A stretch of 8,434 bases of DNA from Deltaproteobacteria bacterium (GTDB lineage Bacteria > Desulfobacterota > Binatia > DP-6): the NCBI GenBank assembly GCA_005879205.1, contig VBLD01000262.1, forward strand, positions 1,035 through 9,468. The letters are read 5' to 3'. Made by a program: the position numbers and the translations under genes. Shown here one piece after another: positions 5,122-8,434 of the stretch. Numbering within the stretch: the stretch's first letter is position 1; each line of letters starts with the position of its first letter. Below the pieces are notes generated by a model, which was not told where the DNA came from, did no database searches, and saw only the letters and a list, made by a program, of their open reading frames with translations.

Positions 5122-6846
5122 TCAGCAGGCGCCGCAGGTGTGGCAGGTGGCGGTGTCGCACGGCGGCGTTTCGACCTCGGCCATGGCCTTCCGCCGCTCC
5201 GCCGCGAGGTAGCGCTTGTCGACCGTGTGGTCGATGAAATCCCAGGGCAACACCGCGTCGAGCGGATAGGCGCGATGGACGAAGCGATCGGGGTCGACGA
5301 GCTCGGTCCGGCCGCCGCGCAGGCGCTTCAGCGTCGACCACCACGCGTCCGGCTCCGCGGCCAGCCGCTCGAGAATCGGCGCCGTGCGCCGGTCGCCGCG
5401 CGAGAGCAGCGTCTGGAGATAGGCTTCGCGCGGGCTCTCGACCTCGACTTCGACGCCCGGCATGGCGGCGAGCTCGCGTCCGAGCGCGGCGAGCTTCATC
5501 TTGAGCGAGGGGATCGCTTCCATCGGCTCCCACTGGAAGGGCGTCCAGGGCTTCGGAACGAACGGGTTGATGGACACGAGGATGCGGCCCACACGCGCCC
5601 GGCCGCCGCTCCGCACGCGTTCCCGAACCCTCGCGGTCAGCTCGACGATGCCGGCAACGTCGTCGGCGGCCTCGGTCGGCAGGCCGACCATGAAATAGAG
5701 CTTGAGGCTCTCGACCCCGCCGCCGACCAGCCACTCGGCCGCGCGCAGGATCTCGGGCTCGGTCAGGTTCTTGTTGATCACGCGGCGCATACGCTCCGAG
5801 CCGGCCTCGGGTGCGACGGTGACGGAGCGATTGCCGTTTCGGCCGAGCGCCGCGGCGAGGGCCGGCGTGATCACGTCGGCCTTGAGGGAGGACGGCGAGG
5901 CCCGGCCGCCAGCCCCCGCGACCTCCTGGCAGAGGGCCGACACACCCGGAAGGCTCGCCATCTCCGCCCCGACCAGGCCGATCGTCCGGCGTTGCTGGAG
6001 GCCGCGCGCGACGCTCTCGCGGAGCGTCCGCAGACTCCGGTAGCGGACCGGCCGGTACATGAATCCGGCCGCGCAGAACCGGCAACCCCACTCGCAGCCG
6101 CGACTGGTCTCGACGAGGTACATGTCCCCGAACACGGCCTCCGGCGCCAGGACCTCGGAGTTGGTGGCGAACGCGTCGAGGTCCTCGACGAACCGCCGGC
6201 GCACCCGTCCGTTCCCGGGACCGTCGTAGCGTACGCCGGCGAGGTCCCCCCGCTCGTCGTACAGCGGCGTATGCCGGCCGGGCCGGTACGCCCCGACCAC
6301 CTCCTCCGACCGCTCGAGGATCGCCTCGCGGCCGAGGGATCCGGCCAGGGCACGGTCGAGGAACTCGCCGAGCATCTCCTCGGCCTCGCCGATCAAAAAT
6401 AAGTCGACGAACTCGGCGAGGGGCTCGGGATTCAGAAACGTCGCCGGGCCGCCCGCGATGACCAGCGGCGCCCGCGCGCCGCGCTCTCGACTGCGGGCCG
6501 GGATGCCCGCCAGCCGGAGGCAGTGGAGCACGTTCAGGTAGTCGGTCTCGAAGGAGAGCGAGAACGCCACCACATCGAAGTCACCGACGGCCCGGTTCCC
6601 CTCGAGGGAGCGGAGCGGGCGCGACCACGAGTCGCGTTCACCATCGGGCAGGAAGGCCCGGTCGCACGCAACACGTGCATCCGCAGCCAGCAGCCGCAGC
6701 ACCGCCTGGAACCCCAGGTTCGCCATCCCGACCGGGTACGTGTTCGGATAGACGAGGCAGACCGACAACGGACCGCTCGGGCCGGCAGCAAACAGCCGGC
6801 GCTCCGCACCCAGGCGCGCGAGACGTCGATCGTCCAGTCGAGGCAT
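5122..6846 (-). CDS. B12-binding-type radical SAM protein, TIGR03960-like
   Basis: A 574-residue protein. An N-terminal cobalamin-binding-like Rossmann domain (about 27-165, with LVYPNTYPVGMANLG, FSLSFETDYLN and IAGGPATFLNPEPLAEFVDLFLIGEAEE) precedes a radical SAM core. The core has the cluster motif SRGCEWGCRFC (C251, C255, C258), VAPEAGSERMRRVINKN and LKLYFMVGLPTE. The C-terminus has LPWDFIDHTVDKRYL and a Cys cluster C563-X4-C568-X2-C571-X2-C574, which may bind a second metal cluster. The arrangement fits the TIGR03960 family (often fused or adjacent to a DUF2344 domain), whose reaction is unknown to me. Here the protein ends at the Cys cluster, so no DUF2344 fusion is present. ATG 6844-6846 is preceded by AGGG at suitable spacing. 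acpS follows after 7 nt and is probably co-transcribed. The N-terminal domain lacks an obvious DXHXXG cobalamin motif, so B12 binding is uncertain. Confidence 0.88.
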   Translation of the reverse strand: MPRLDDRRLARLGAERRLFAAGPSGPLSVCLVYPNTYPVGMANLGFQAVLRLLAADARVACDRAFLPDGERDSWSRPLRSLEGNRAVGDFDVVAFSLSFETDYLNVLHCLRLAGIPARSRERGARAPLVIAGGPATFLNPEPLAEFVDLFLIGEAEEMLGEFLDRALAGSLGREAILERSEEVVGAYRPGRHTPLYDERGDLAGVRYDGPGNGRVRRRFVEDLDAFATNSEVLAPEAVFGDMYLVETSRGCEWGCRFCAAGFMYRPVRYRSLRTLRESVARGLQQRRTIGLVGAEMASLPGVSALCQEVAGAGGRASPSSLKADVITPALAAALGRNGNRSVTVAPEAGSERMRRVINKNLTEPEILRAAEWLVGGGVESLKLYFMVGLPTEAADDVAGIVELTARVRERVRSGGRARVGRILVSINPFVPKPWTPFQWEPMEAIPSLKMKLAALGRELAAMPGVEVEVESPREAYLQTLLSRGDRRTAPILERLAAEPDAWWSTLKRLRGGRTELVDPDRFVHRAYPLDAVLPWDFIDHTVDKRYLAAERRKAMAEVETPPCDTATCHTCGAC

Positions 6847-6861
6847 TCGTCCCTAGCCGCC

Positions 6862-6890
6862 TGCATAGCCTCGCCCGCCCCCCACCTCAA
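6862..6890 (-). promoter_or_regulatory. Possible promoter for the radical SAM-acpS operon
   Basis: Read leftward: TTGAGG (6890-6885), a 17-nt spacer and TATGCA (6867-6862). The match is moderate and would give a very short leader before the ATG at 6846. It lies at the end of a non-coding gap of about 310 bp after ftsZ, where a separate promoter is plausible. Confidence 0.35.
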
Positions 6891-7001
6891 GCAGACACAG
6901 GAAGCTCGGGCGGCAGGACGACGACTGGCCTCCCTTACCGACCGTGGATACCGATGGCGGCGCGCCGCCGACGCTCGGCGTGCACCCGCCGCGGCGCGCG
7001 T

Positions 7002-7132
7002 CGCGGGAGCGGGGGCGCCGGCGGAGCGACCCGCAGCTCCCGCGCGCGCGGGCAGCTGCGGGGGGACGTTCCAGCTTACGCGGCGCGCGTGGAGCGAGGA
7101 CCCGGAGCGGAGCCGGCGCCCCCGCTCCCGCG
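7002..7132. repeat. 21-bp perfect inverted repeat enclosing a second strong hairpin
   Basis: The 21-bp arms at 7002-7022 and 7112-7132 are exact reverse complements, separated by 89 bp. Each contains GGAGCGGGGGCGCC or its complement. Inside lies CCCGCAGCT (7030-7038) paired with AGCTGCGGG (7054-7062), enclosing the palindrome CCCGCGCGCGCGGG (7039-7052). The element begins 23 nt after the ftsZ stop in the direction of transcription. It has no T-tract or visible target-site duplication. It could be a 3' mRNA structure, a small non-autonomous mobile element or a structured RNA. Confidence 0.8.
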
Positions 7133-7155
7133 CACCGACACCCCGACCTTCGCGC

Positions 7156-8343
<1,188 letters not shown>

Positions 8344-8434
8344 CGCCGCCCCTCCTCTTCCACCACCTCGCACGATCTCCGATGCTCCCGGTGCACCGCG
8401 CGCTGCCTTCAGCCGCGCGCGTGGTGTTAGAAGA
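8344..8434 (-). promoter_or_regulatory. ftsZ leader with strong Shine-Dalgarno and a hairpin
   Basis: AGGAGG at 8356-8351 sets the ftsZ start. Further upstream, 8394-8423 can fold into a stem of about 12 bp with two single-base bulges and an AAGG loop (core GCTG-AAGG-CAGC extended by GCGCG/CGCGC). No T-tract follows, so it is more likely a leader or processing structure between the preceding dcw gene and ftsZ than a terminator. The preceding gene is not recognisable in the few bases present. Confidence 0.45.

Larger units (their letters stand above)
6847..7155. other. Non-coding gap between ftsZ and the radical SAM gene
   Basis: About 309 bp with no believable gene on either strand; the frames crossing it are arginine- and proline-rich shadows. 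It holds the possible promoter near the radical SAM gene, a 14-bp perfect palindrome GGCGGCGCGCCGCC (6956-6969), an 11-bp direct repeat GCGGCGCGCGT (6991-7001 and 7080-7090), and the large inverted-repeat structure at 7002-7132. Confidence 0.7.

Noticed and set aside
5017..6402. Rightward open frame of 461 codons
   Set aside because: It is antisense to the radical SAM core and acpS, whose catalytic motifs are intact on the other strand.
7002..7132. Classical intrinsic terminator or insertion-sequence ends
   Set aside because: There is no T-tract on either strand, no transposase, and no matching short direct repeats flanking the arms.

Overview
The window is very GC-rich, with long spurious open frames on both strands and GTG as well as ATG starts. 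It reads like chromosomal DNA from a high-GC, Gram-negative-type bacterium. The acyltransferase, radical SAM and FtsZ types suggest the former Deltaproteobacteria or a related uncultured phylum, but the phylum is an inference. I find eight protein genes and no rRNA, tRNA, CRISPR array or insertion sequence.

Left block (1-3979). A leftward pair encodes a PlsC-type acyltransferase followed 2 nt later by glycerol kinase (glpK, cut by the window edge and missed by simple ORF calling because it has no stop here). Diverging from it is a rightward pair of ArsA/Get3-like ATPases that resembles the mycobacterial Rv3679/Rv3680 (BagA/BagB) pair closely. A near-perfect palindrome with a TTGACA box in each arm lies between the two pairs, so they may be co-regulated. 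This matters because loss of the mycobacterial pair has been linked to glycerol toxicity that depends on glycerol kinase. The acyltransferase carries an apparent frameshift and a changed catalytic motif.

Middle block (3986-4711). A leftward gene for a small phasin-like coiled-coil protein has a recognisable promoter and a leader with three 24-bp-spaced mini-hairpins. Diverging from it is a rightward gene for a small two-helix membrane protein.

Right block (4563-8434). All genes here are leftward: ftsZ, a structured non-coding gap of about 310 bp, a B12-binding-type radical SAM protein of the TIGR03960 kind, and acpS. The acpS 3' end looks frameshifted and runs antisense into the small membrane gene. 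FtsZ has two copies of its C-terminal partner-binding motif. The gap after ftsZ holds a 21-bp perfect inverted repeat enclosing a second strong hairpin.

The shared theme is envelope and lipid biology: glycerol phosphate supply, acyl transfer, acyl carrier protein activation, a possible storage-granule protein and cell division. The best candidate for a little-described system is the divergent glycerol kinase/acyltransferase versus paired Get3-like ATPase locus.
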